Below, in pieces: positions 9,402-20,314 of a stretch of DNA of 64,000 nt (position 1 is its first letter; every line of letters starts with the position of its first letter). This DNA is from Myotis daubentonii (taxonomy: Eukaryota; Chordata; Mammalia; Chiroptera; Vespertilionidae). The stretch lies in contig NC_081850.1 in assembly GCF_963259705.1 (NCBI RefSeq), positions 39,331,167 to 39,395,166 on the forward strand. The letters are read 5' to 3'. The translations under genes were made by a program, and so were the position numbers. The notes beneath the pieces were generated by a model, which was given only the letters and a program-made list of their open reading frames with translations, did not search any database and had not been told where the DNA came from.

Positions 9402-12400
9402 TAATGCTCTATTGAGTATGACTGCATCTAAGAAGGGCTAGATGGACAACACAATTCCCAACAACAGACCTCAAAACTGGTTTATAACTTCAGTAATAAA
9501 TTTATTTTCTCCCCCCTTCCCCCCCAAATCACATTTTTATACTTGCTCATTTCAGTGCTTTCTTTGGTTTCCTTCCACTTTTTCAAAATCTGACTTTTCC
9601 ACATTTTTTTCCTGGACTACCATTTCCAATTTATTTGGGAATCTAGTATATTAGAGTAGAGGAATTCCCAAACTCTTCAACCTTCACCTTAAACAGGGAG
9701 ACTGGCTTCCTCTGCAGGGCACATCACTGATGTCTAGTTCCAGATGATTTTCATAACACATACTCTATATCTAACTTGACAGAATCTTCCATGTTCAATA
9801 GTTCTGAGTATCAATGTTAATTTTATTTTATTGTGTATTTCTACTAATTTTAAATCATTTTTTGCATTTCTTGTATACATGCTCTTTGAACTGTTGTGGC
9901 ATTTCTGATCTGCTTGTGTGTCTACCTTCTCTGAACTGACAGTCACTTATAAACTCCCAATGCTCCTTCAATATCCACGTACACAGTGCCCAACGAGATC
10001 TCTCAAAGCCTCACAATAGAATATTCCACAGCCCACAGCGTAACAAGAAATACCTTGTCTATATGCCTTCAAATCTGTTCCTATTGTTCTTAGGTTGTGG
10101 CTGTAGCTGAAAAAGATCTGTTTTTAATTTTATTTTCTATTTATATACTCCATATATTGTGCTTCAATTGTATTTCTTATTTTTTTCCTTATCCTGATGT
10201 AACCTTCCTTACTTTTATTTGTATTGCTATCACTACATTTTTAGTTATTTTTGAATGTATTCCTCCCTACCCCACTTCCACTCTCTCCCCCTTCCCTCCA
10301 GCCCTGCTCTATTTACATTTTTCCCATGAGAAGGATGCATTATTTACCTTGAGAATTCATATTACAACACTGTAAAACACAATTTCACTACCGTGGTTTA
10401 GAAATCCTAGAACTGCATTTCCATTTATTTTAAAATAATGATCTATGTATACATGCTCTTTGAACTTCTACTCTCTAGCCTCCTTTCCTGTGTAATACTA
10501 AAGAGCAACTCATTATTTTAATACTTTCTATAATGTGCTGTAGCATACTTTCTATATAGAAGGCACCGTGTAAAATGTAGACAAATTTAGAAGGCTTGGT
10601 TCTAACAAGCCCCCTATCTCTGCCTGACAATCACCACCGTCACTAAGTCCCTGTGTACCTTCCAATTTCACCTCAAGGTGAGTTTTCCAGTTTTATTAAA
10701 TTCCAGTGGCCTTTTGGGGGAAGGGAACATGCTAGAACGAAAGCATTCAGCAAAGATGAGTCAGAGTAGTAGGCCTATCTCCTACAGGATCTCACTGGAA
10801 AGAAAGAATGATAAAGGCAATGGTAACAGGCTGTCTGTACCACCTGAAGTTGAGTGCATGTGTGCTCTCAATTGAATTGATATTTCAGGCTGTGTGAGTG
10901 CGGTAGTCTTTGAATGTCCACACTTTCTTGTTGGGACTCCTTCAGGCAATGGCTGGCTCATGCCAGAATTCAGCATCATTCTTAGAATTTATCAGGACAG
11001 GGCACAGTAGCTCCTTGATCGGATGGTGACAGAAATAATAAGTGAAGTGGAGATAGTGCCCTGGATGAATCCTGAAGAAGAAAAGAAATGTCCACTTCTT
11101 TTCAAATGCAAAAGGTAAGAGATCAGTAGGTAACATCAGGGAAGATGAGTGACTGGAAACTCTAATACAATTATTGTTCCATAATGAGACTTCTTGAGAA
11201 CACTTGGTGGCGATGCATAGTATGAAAGATTTGGCATACTTTAATCATGCCTTATTTTCGGCAAGGTGGCATGTTAAAGGTTTATTCCCTAACTGTAGAA
11301 TGGGTAAATACAGCACGTGACTCATATGCTGATTCCGGGTGATTTGTTTTTCAGCGCCTTCCAGTGTCACAGCAGAAAAAGGTGCACCTCTTTCTAGGCA
11401 CTCCTCCTACAGACCATCCGATAGCCACATGGCTTTCAGGAGCCTCTGAGACAATGCACAGCGAGGTTCAGGAGGAGTCCCTGGGTGTGTGGGGGGTGCT
11501 GGGGGTTCTTTTTCTCAGACTTCAGCATGCAGGCCATTTTAAAAGGCAGAGCCAGCCCTCTGCAAGAGGAGGGGCTTTGCCAGGCCCTTAGTTTCATATA
11601 TTGCAACACTTTCTGATCTCACTCAGCATAGAAAGCTGTCAGGGAGGCCCTGCAGGGACAGCTGACCCAAATTACGACTTCTTTCAGGGAAGGGAAATCC
11701 CTCCAGGACAAACAGGAAGCCATCTTTCAGCATAATGTATTCCCATTGGGAGCAAGGAAGCAGTTTAACTTTTCAGTTCAAAGCAGTGAATTCAAGACAC
11801 ATAAGTTAGTTTTGGCTCAATGTGACCCTAAAATCAAGTCAAATGGAATGAGTTTACAATTCAAAGCCTTAAGACTCTGTTTGGCTGAACACGGAGGTTA
11901 AAGTGTTGAATTCCCGTTCATTTTTTGTCATTATTTTTTTCTTTAGCCATTTCTAAAGTACAGCTAAGTTTGGGAAATAAAATACAGAAAATGCTAAATT
12001 GGATTTCAGACCCATGACCAGGCTTTCCTGGTGCAAAGAGTATCCCCTGGGGCGTGGCGTTAAATGAAAAGTGAATTTTGAAGTGTATACATACAAAGAA
12101 GACATTTTTCTCAATCTGGTTGGGATCCAGAGAAATGTAAGTTTGGCTTTTTAATTTATTTGACTTTTCTCTGACAGTTAATAGTCAAATTTATCTAGTG
12201 TTATTACCTTTAGAGCACCGTTTGCTGATTAAATAACAACTCTCCGCCATCACAAAGGAAAGGGATCTTGCCCTTTCCTTCATTAGACAAGACCCCTCAC
12301 ATAGTTAAAAAGACTCTGACAATAAAATGTATATCTGCTCTTTAGCCCACAGGGTTGACATACTCTGAAAAGTAAGGTGGAATGCTTCACCATTTTTTCA

Positions 12401-13295
12401 TTAGTATGCAGAGAATAGAAAATCTTCACAGAATCAACATAAATTGCAACCACTCCATCTTCTAATATATTACTCCTGTTACTCCCATAAAGGAAACTGG
12501 TATCAGTCTGTTAAATTTTATTCATGTAAACATAATGCTAGCTAGAAAACAAATAAAGCACATTTTCTTATTAGAAGGGTCTCAACAAACTACATGAAGA
12601 ATACAAAATGAGTTTGCCTTGGTAAACTGCCTCGGTTCTACCTGATCACCTTCCATCCAATAGATGGAAGATCGGTATGGAACATAATGAGTAGTGGTTG
12701 GTGGATGGATGATGGAATGAATTCTGATTATTCATGTTTCAGATCACTCCATTCCTGGGGACAAGGAGTACAGGCTGTGGGAGAATGCTTGGGCCTCCCC
12801 AACAGTAAGCCCAATATAGGGGTTAAGTTTCTAAGCAATTCTGTGCCTTCTGATATAATTTATAAAACCTGGGACACAGGAAAAGACATACACACAGCAC
12901 CACTGTTCCTCAGGTGTTTACGTATTTGTTCTTTGTATTAAGGTACTTCTGCTACCTCATAGCTCCAGTATCGGAAGTTACAATGTTCCTACTGATCCAA
13001 ATACATCTGAACAGGCTTGCTGAATTGCTTCTGAACGCCTTCTAAATGTCCATCAAGAAAAAACAAGCCAGGAACAGTAAGATATTGTAAAAAAACAAAA
13101 ACAAAAACCACCAGACACTGTCTTTTCTTTTTTTTCCTCCTGTAAAGATAGCAAATCCCTATCCATGAAATATTAGCCCTTTTGATGTTGAACCCAAAGC
13201 AAAAGTCATTCTAATGGAAGGAGGATGTCACTGTTGATCCACATGTGTCCAGGCAACTATTTTCTTTTTATGCTCACCTGAGGGTATGCTTTCTA
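9402..13295. other. Long stretch with no gene or repeat recognised
   Basis: Almost 3.9 kb without a confident interspersed repeat, unusual in this window. Open frames are short (up to 92 residues) and unremarkable. A (A4C)n-like patch lies at 13090-13108. Highly decayed relics may be present that cannot be resolved by eye. Confidence 0.5.
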
Positions 13296-13448
13296 AAATT
13301 TTTATTTTAAAGGAAGGGAGAGGGAGATACGTCGATGTGAGAAACATTAATCGGATGTCTCCTGTATGTGCCCCAACTGTGGATTGAACCTACAACCCTC
13401 TGGTGTGTGGGACAATGCTCCAACCAACTGAGCCACTTGGTAGTAACT
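13296..13448 (-). mobile_element. VES-like or related tRNA SINE, antisense, diverged
   Basis: Has the antisense SINE plan: A/T tract, 'gaagggagagggagata', 'gtctcctgtatgtgcccc', 'ggattgaacctacaaccctc' (B-box region) and 'caaccaactgagccacttgg' (tRNA-like 5' end). It is shorter and more divergent than the other VES copies and no target duplication was found, so it may be an older subfamily. Confidence 0.75.
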
Positions 13449-13449
13449 T

Positions 13450-14285
13450 GGGACTTAATAACTTCTGTTTTGCCTTTGCTGCTCAGTTGGCAAGGGCAAA
13501 CAGAGTGAAAGAGATAGAAGCTGCCCAGGATGGTTTTGAACATCCCTAAGGAACAAAGGAAATACCTTTGGAATGACACACAGGCCACAGAACAGGTATC
13601 ACGTCTTGCGTGCCCCCTTGTGGTTGACATGCCAATACACACAGAGGAATTAAGCAAGTGGGAGGTGGGGGGAATTTGCATCCTGTTTCTTACTATTCAT
13701 CTTTCCCTTTTTTCATCAGTTTCTAGAAGTATGTCTCTAGATTACAACTGGAGCAGTGGTTTTAGCTTTTGAACTTAAAGTGGAAAGTCAGTCTCCAAGA
13801 AACCATTTCTTTTGAACGAGAGCTCTCAGAGGAAATGAAAGACCAACTGCTAGCCAATTATTCTACACTGTTATTTTCAATAAGCTTCATCCAGCATGTT
13901 GCTCATTTTTCTTTTTGAACTCCTCTCCCCTCCACTATACATGTCTATTCTCTAATAACCCCACTAGATTACTTTTTTTTTACACATAATACAACAAATA
14001 ACAGGCATTCAATAAGTGTTTCTTTGGTTAGGATGACCAATTTATTACTTTTTGACATTAACATGCACACCCACATTCTAATAAATTATAAAATAAGTAA
14101 AAGGCATAGTTCTAATAATCTTTTATCCTGGACATCCCTTTTGCCCCTCAACTTTTTATTTGAATAATGTCAAATCTGCCCTTGAGTTGAAATAACCATA
14201 CAATGAGTAAGACTATTTATTAAAAAAAGACTATCTTTACCCCAGTGATTATAGATGCTACATTTTCATGTACTACATTTCTATA
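13450..14285. other. No gene seen; unassigned sequence
   Basis: AT-rich non-coding. The 80-residue frame at 13530-13772 and the antisense 124-residue frame at 13307-13681, which overlaps the SINE, are not gene-like. Confidence 0.5.
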
Positions 14286-14289
14286 TGCA

Positions 14290-15850
14290 TGTAAGCTTGT
14301 TTCTTGATTTTCTATTCCACTTTTTGGTTTGCCTATCTATCCTTATGCTAGGCCCACACTGTTTAAATACGAGAGCTTTATAGTTTGCTCTCATATCTGG
14401 TATTGTCATTCCTTCCCTCACTGCTTGTCCATTTAAGCATTTTGTTAGCTATTATTACACATTAATTTTTCCATATAAACTTAAAATCAAATTGTCTATC
14501 TCCAGGAGGAACAAAACATATTGTGTTTAGTAGGCAAGTATTACATTTATATATTAACTTGTTCATTTATACTTTTGTGTCTTTTATGAGTTCTTTGAAG
14601 TTTTTCTGATAAAGGTTTGGCACATTTCTTAAAATGAAGTTTTCTCTTCAATTAGTCCTTCTAATTGCTTTTGTATATACGCATGAAAGCTAATATTTAT
14701 ATATATACTTTACATTTTGACATTTTACTGAATTATGATGTGTTGTTTTCATTAATGAGACTCTAAGATTTTTTTAGATATCATTGTATTAATAAAAATA
14801 GGCACTTCTTTCCAAATTCTTATAACTCTATATATTTACTCTTGTTTTACCTCATTGGCTAATACATTCAATACAATATTAAACTATCTTAGGCTATGGG
14901 CCATCGTCCCCTTGTTCCTGATCTTATTATGAATACCTTGTGTGCTCTTATTAATGCTGGGTTTCCAAGCCATATACATACATGTACATATATAATACAT
15001 ATGCATATGTATGTACATATTTATACACATGTATATACAACACAGTTCTACATATGAGCGAGAGTGAGAATAAGAAAAGAGAGGAGAAAAAGGGAGTGAG
15101 TCCTATTGAGGAAAAATCCATTAATTTTTGTTTTGTTGATTGCTACGTCAGGAACAGGTAATAAGTTTTATTAAATGCCCTTTTTAATGGAGGTAATGAT
15201 ATGATTTGTCTCCTTAGATATATTACTATGGTAAATTATATTAGTGGCTATCCTGTTATTGAACCATTCTTTAATTTCTGGAATAAGATATTCTTATTTG
15301 TTCCAAAAATTTTAACTTGTTACTAGTTTTTATTTATGAATTTTACATTTATAACCATATGTGAAACAAAACCATTGCTTTTATTTTCTAATATTTTAGA
15401 AATTAATGCCATACTTGTTTCATAAGAATACTTTGGAAGCTTTTGTTTTTTACATTTCTGTGCTGTGAAACAATTTAAGTATATTTGAGATGGTCAAGCC
15501 TTTGCAGGTTTGGTGGAATTTGCTTGTGAAACTATGTAAGGGAATGTTCTTTTGTGAGGTAATATTTTGGTAACTATTTCTATTCTATGGAAATTGGTTT
15601 AAGATTTTTTTTATCTCTTAAAGGCCAGATTTGGTAAATTGTGTTATCCTAGAAAAGTATCCATTTCAACTAGATTTTCAAATTTATTTGCATAAAGTTG
15701 TGCAAAGTAGCTTTAACAATCTTTAAATTGTCTTTGTTTCATGGTGTTTACCCATTGCTATTATAAAAGAGTGTCCCCTTTATCATGACACATTGAATTT
15801 TATCGCTTGGGACTTCTCACATTTGTTCTATGTTATCAATCTCTAAAAAC
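14290..15850 (-). mobile_element. Decayed L1 ORF2 region, antisense
   Basis: An old L1 in reverse, recognisable from antisense ORF2 blocks: 'gagagctttatagtttgctc', a 'cttgttcctgatcttattat' stretch, 'aatggaggtaatgatatga' and 'gctatcctgttattgaacca'. Stop codons and indels in all frames show it is dead. An alternating 'acatgtac/atgcat' simple tract at about 14980-15050 interrupts it. Confidence 0.6.
14975..15050. repeat. Alternating purine-pyrimidine palindromic simple tract
   Basis: Repeated self-complementary words (catgtaca, tatgcata, atgtacat) over about 75 bp. It probably expanded within the old L1. Confidence 0.8.
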
Positions 15851-16099
15851 AAAGCTTTCCTTGTGAAAACAGACTAAACAAAAAGAAAGCTAATGAAGCA
15901 GAATTGATTTATTTAATTCCATGAAGATTTTAGACATATTGTTTTGAATGTAATATTCATGTGTCACACTGAGGAGCAGGTTTTGAGAAATTCCCTAGAT
16001 AAGAGTTTCCTTCAACCTAATAATAAATCACGAGAGGTAAAACTATTCTAGAGATGTTATTATCTGTGAGTATATTGCGGACCTCATTAATATCCCTTC

Positions 16100-16640
16100 T
16101 TAAAATTGTGGTAAAATATACACAACATAAAGTTTAACTTTTTAACCATTATTAAGCATACAGTTCAGTGGCATTAAGTACATTGACACTCTTCTAAAAC
16201 CATCACCCATATCCATCGCCAGAAATTTTTCCATCTTTCCAAACCAAAACCCTGTACTCAGTAAATAATAACTCCCTATTTCCCCAGCTCCACTACTAGT
16301 TCCCAGCAATCACCATTCTACTTTTTTTCTTTATGAATTTACCTAGTCTAGGTACTTCATATAAGTAGAAGCATACTGTTTTTATCCTTTGGAGATGGCT
16401 TATTTCACTAAGCATATGTCTTCAAGGTTCATCCACGTTGCAGCATGTGTCAGAATTTCCTTCGTTTTAAAGGCAGAAAATACTGCATTGCATGTATATA
16501 CCACATTTTGCTTATTCATTAATCCATCCCATCAACAGTGCAAACTGTTCCAATTTCACTACATTCTCACCGACACTTCATTATTTACTATTTTTTAATT
16601 AGAGCCATCCTAATGAGTCTGAAGTGGTGTCTCATTGTGG
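16100..16640 (-). mobile_element. L1M-type 3' end, antisense
   Basis: Antisense mammalian L1 3' terminal region: 'ttgtggtaaaatatacacaa', 'acagttcagtggcattaagt', 'atccatcgccagaaattttt', 'agatggcttatttcactaag', 'ggttcatccacgttgcagca' and 'cctaatgagtctgaagtggt'. It covers the 3' untranslated region and the last part of ORF2. Not coding. Confidence 0.85.
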
Positions 16641-17589
16641 AACTTGCCTTTTGTGCTTATACTACAATATTTAGTTATAAATACAAGATTCATATTCAAC
16701 CAACCGAGTAGACATGTGCCACTATGTGCCAAGATATTGTGTTACATACTCTTACAAACGTTTTCACATTTACTACATATTGCAAACCAGTTCATCTACT
16801 TCTTAATACACCAGAGAAACTTTACAAAATGTGCCCAAGGAGACTTAGAAAGGCAGCTATAACATAATTCTGCTCTGCTAGGTTTCTGACCTTCTTTAAA
16901 TTAACTTTCATAATAAAAGAAGCCAAGAAAGGAGAGAAAAAAGGTAAATAAAAGATATGGGGCTAAAATTTGACATAATTTTGGTGAACTGTTGTGAATA
17001 GTCTATTTCACTTGAAATTATGACTATACTTACTGAAATGTTCCTGGGTTATTTGGCACAGCAGAGAAATTTATATAATTAAATATTTATAGTTTTAAAA
17101 GCTAGTAATGTTGAGTGATTTTCAACTTTTCAAGTTGAACTGCCAACAAATAAGAAAATTATTGTTATAACACAGAATGAAAATACTGAGAAATTTGAAA
17201 ATATTTAAGATAAAGAATTTGACGATAAAGAGTTGGAGAAGCAGTAATGTTATCTTACTAAGTAAGGAGGCAAGAGATGAAGTTTCAAGTGTATGTTTTG
17301 ACAGTGAAGAGGTGAATAGAAAAAAAAAAATCTAAAAATGTGGTTTAACCATAGGGGAAGGAAGGAGGGAGAGGGGATGAGATAGATTTAAGTGAGCTAA
17401 GAAAGCAAATGCATAAGATCAAAATTTCATAAAGCAAGATGTACCAGTTTGAGCATATTACTTAGAGATAAAGTTAACAAACATAAGTAACTAAAGTGCA
17501 AGTAGTTGACAGTTATTGCATCCAGGAGGTTGGAATAAGAATGTGAGTGAAGTTTTCCATTGTAAATTAACATTATAAATTAAATATAA
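16641..17589. other. No gene seen; possible MIR relic at the start
   Basis: About 16700-16860 weakly resembles antisense MIR ('ccactatgtgccaagatat', 'gtgcccaaggagacttag'). The rest is A-rich and unassigned. Confidence 0.4.
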
Positions 17590-18478
17590 AATATTTAAAG
17601 CAAACGTGAAACAGAATAAAGTCGGAAGAATCACTCTACCCAAATCAAGTCTTACTATATAGCTACCTTAAGCACAGTGTGATATTTGTAGAGGCCTGTG
17701 AAAATAGATGAATGGAACTGAACAGAGAACTCAGAAATAGAGCCACACTCATATGTTCAACTTATTTTTGACAAGAGAGCAAAAGCAATTCATTAGGAGG
17801 GATAGCTTTCTCAAGATATAATACAAGAGCAAACGAATCCACAGACAATAAATAAATAAATACATGAGCCTTGTCCTAAAACTCAGATCTCATACAAAAA
17901 TCAACTCAAAATAGATAAAAGATTTAAATATAAAACATAAAACTATAAAAGTTTTAGAAAAGAAACCCAATAAAAATATTTGAAATCTAAGGCTAGGCAA
18001 AGAATTCTTAGTCACAACACCAAATGTGTGATTTATTAAAACCAAACAAACACATACACACATAAAACCCTGATCGTTTGAACCTTATTAAAATTAAAAA
18101 TGTCTGTTCTGCAAAAGACCTTACTAAAAGGAAAAAAGGCAAGTTACAAAACTGAAGAAAATAATTGCAAACTACATATCCAGCAAAAGCCTATTACTTA
18201 GAATATGTAAAGAACTATCAAAACTTAACAGAAAAAAAATCCAATTAAAAAATAGGTAAAAGACATGAATAGACACTTCACAAAAGAAGAAACAAAGCTG
18301 GCAAATAAGCATATAAGATATTCAACATCATTAAACATCAGAAAAATGCAAATGAAAAGCACAATAAGCTATATCACTATGCGCCTATTAGAATAGCCAA
18401 AACAAAAAACTAGTCACAGTCCTAAATGCTGGTGAGGATGGGGAAAAACCTATATCACTCCTCTATTGCTGGCAGCAA

Positions 18479-18889
18479 TTTATATATATATATATAATGC
18501 AAATTAGGCTGGGTGGCAGTAATGAGTCACGACCAGACAGGAGGAGGTTGCGCACACAGGTGAGGCCCGAGGCCCGGAGCGGAGACAGAGACAGAGGCAG
18601 GGGGCCTGCCCGAGCTGGCACGGAGTTCAGGTGGACCAGGAGTGGACACAGGCAGGGGGGTCGGGGACGCTGCAAGTCAGGCGTGGGTCCCGGTTCCCCC
18701 CCCCCCCCCCCCCGCGGCACTGGTTCGGCCTCCCACGGTGCCAGTCCAGCCTGACTCCCGCGGTGGCCGGTGCTATGCGAGTCAGGCACGGGTCCCGGCC
18801 TCCCCCCCTTCGCCCCACGGGGTGCCTCCTCACACAGCGGGAGGCTGGGCGCCTCCTCCCACGATTTCAATCGCACGCTGGGCCTCTAG
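18479..18889 (+). mobile_element. Non-autonomous Helitron (HeliBat type)
   Basis: Inserted in the L1. It ends 'ctgggcctctag' followed by T, with a hairpin-capable subterminal block (gattt-caa-tcgcac region), and starts with a degraded 'TT' in place of TC followed by the A/T-rich 'tatatatataatgcaaatta' module. The interior is very GC- and CpG-rich and includes an 18-base C run near 18695-18712. A roughly 100-bp offset internal repeat carries 'gtcaggcgtgggtcccgg' at 18676 and again at 18779. Overlapping frames of up to 137 residues on both strands are GC-rich artefacts. No Rep/helicase is encoded. Confidence 0.85.
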
Positions 18890-19563
18890 TATAAAATAAT
18901 AGCCATTCTTGTTCTATAAGAAACAGTTTGGCAGTTTCTTATAAAACTAAACATCAACTACCATATAACCTATCAATTATACTTTGGGGGCATTTATCTT
19001 AGAGAAATGAATATTTAGGTTAACACAAAAAGATCTGTGCATGAATGTTAATAGCAACCGAATTCATAACAGCCCCAAAGTGAAAATAACCCAGATGTCC
19101 TCCAATGGTGAATGGTTAAAACAACTGTGAAATACTATCCAATAATAAAAAGGAACATATTTTTGATACATACAATGTCTTGGAAGAGTTTTCAGGGGAC
19201 TAGGCTGAGAAAAAAAAAAAGGTGATCCTCAAAAGTTACATACTGTGTGCTTTCATTTATATTAAGCATTTAGAAGGACAAACTTTTAGCAGTGGGGACA
19301 GGCTAGTTATTGCCAGGGTTAGAGACAGAGAAGAAGTTTGGGAGGGAGATGGTGTAGTTACAAAAAGGGCAACACAAGGGACTTTTATGGTCATGGAACT
19401 CTTCCGTATCTTGGCTGTGGTGTGGACACAGGAATACACACATATAATAAATGGCATAGAACCAAATATGCACACACTCAAATAACTACAAGTAAAACTT
19501 GGGAAATCCAAATAAGATTAACGGATTGTCCAATGTCAATATCCTGGTTGTGATGTTACACTA

Positions 19564-20138
19564 CTAGAGGCCCGGGGTAGGGGGTCCTGTCAGCCCAGCC
19601 TGCTCCCTCTCCAATCCGGGACCCCTCGGGGGATGTCTGACTGTTGGTTTAGGGCTGATAACCGGCAGTCGGACATCCCTCTCACATATCCTGGACCATT
19701 GGCTCCTAATTGCCCACCTGCCTGCCTTTCTGGTGGCCCCTAACTGCCCCCCCCCCCCCGCCAGCCTGATCACCCCTCACTGCCTCTGCATGCTGGCCTG
19801 ATCACCCCTAACTGCCCCCCCTGCTGGCCTGGTCGCTCCCAACTGCCCTCCCTGCTGGCCTGGTTGTCCCTCATGGCCCCCCACCGGCCTGGTCACCCCA
19901 CGCAGCCTGCTGTTCAGTTGTTTGGTCGTCCCTCACTAATCCCCCTGCTGGCCTAGTCACCCCAGGCAGCATAATGTTCAGTCATTTGATCGTCCCTCAC
20001 TAAGCCCCCTGCCGGCCTGGTCACCCCATGAAGTCTGCATGTTCAGTCATGTGGTCGTCCCTCACTAACCCCCCTGCTGGCAGTCATCTTGTTAGGGTGT
20101 GAGGGTTAATTTTCATATTACCTCTTTATTATATAGGA
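19564..20138 (-). mobile_element. Non-autonomous Helitron, antisense, with 64-bp internal repeats
   Basis: On the minus strand it begins TCCTATATAATAAAGAGG (from 20138) and ends CTAG (19564-19567) next to a T, the expected A^T target. It lies inside the L1 at 17590-20253. The interior holds C-rich tandem units. Three 'gttcagt..' units start at 19912, 19976 and 20041 (64-65 bp period), and shorter 'gcctggtc..ccctaactgcc' units lie before them. It encodes nothing recognisable and depends on an autonomous Helitron. Confidence 0.9.
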
Positions 20139-20314
20139 TGGTTTTTGCAAGATGTTACTATTGGGGAAAACTGGGTAAAGGGTATGTGACATCTTTATGT
20201 TTTCACAACTCTATGTAAATTTAGGTTTATCTCAAAATAAAAAATGTTTAAATAAACACCAAAAAATCTCTTTAATAAACTCACAGAATGCATATGTGTG
20301 TATTTATGTAGATA

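Larger units (their letters stand above)
17590..20253 (+). mobile_element. L1M-type LINE, 3' part, broken by two Helitrons
   Basis: Sense L1 covering the end of ORF2 and the 3' untranslated region: 'acttatttttgacaagagag', 'catacaaaaatcaactcaaa', 'aagacatgaatagacacttc', 'gaaacagtttggcagtttct', 'ataacccagatgtcctccaa' and the terminal block 'tgcaagatgttactattggg'. Two Helitrons interrupt it, at 18479-18889 and 19564-20138. Joining across each restores L1 order, so the L1 is older. Frames are riddled with stops. No functional reverse transcriptase is encoded. Confidence 0.85.

Noticed and set aside
18463..18899. Overlapping frames of 68-137 residues on both strands
   Set aside because: Composition artefact of a Helitron with long C runs.
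17590..20253. Functional L1 ORF2 reverse transcriptase
   Set aside because: Only the C-terminal end of ORF2 is present, with stops in all frames and two Helitron interruptions.
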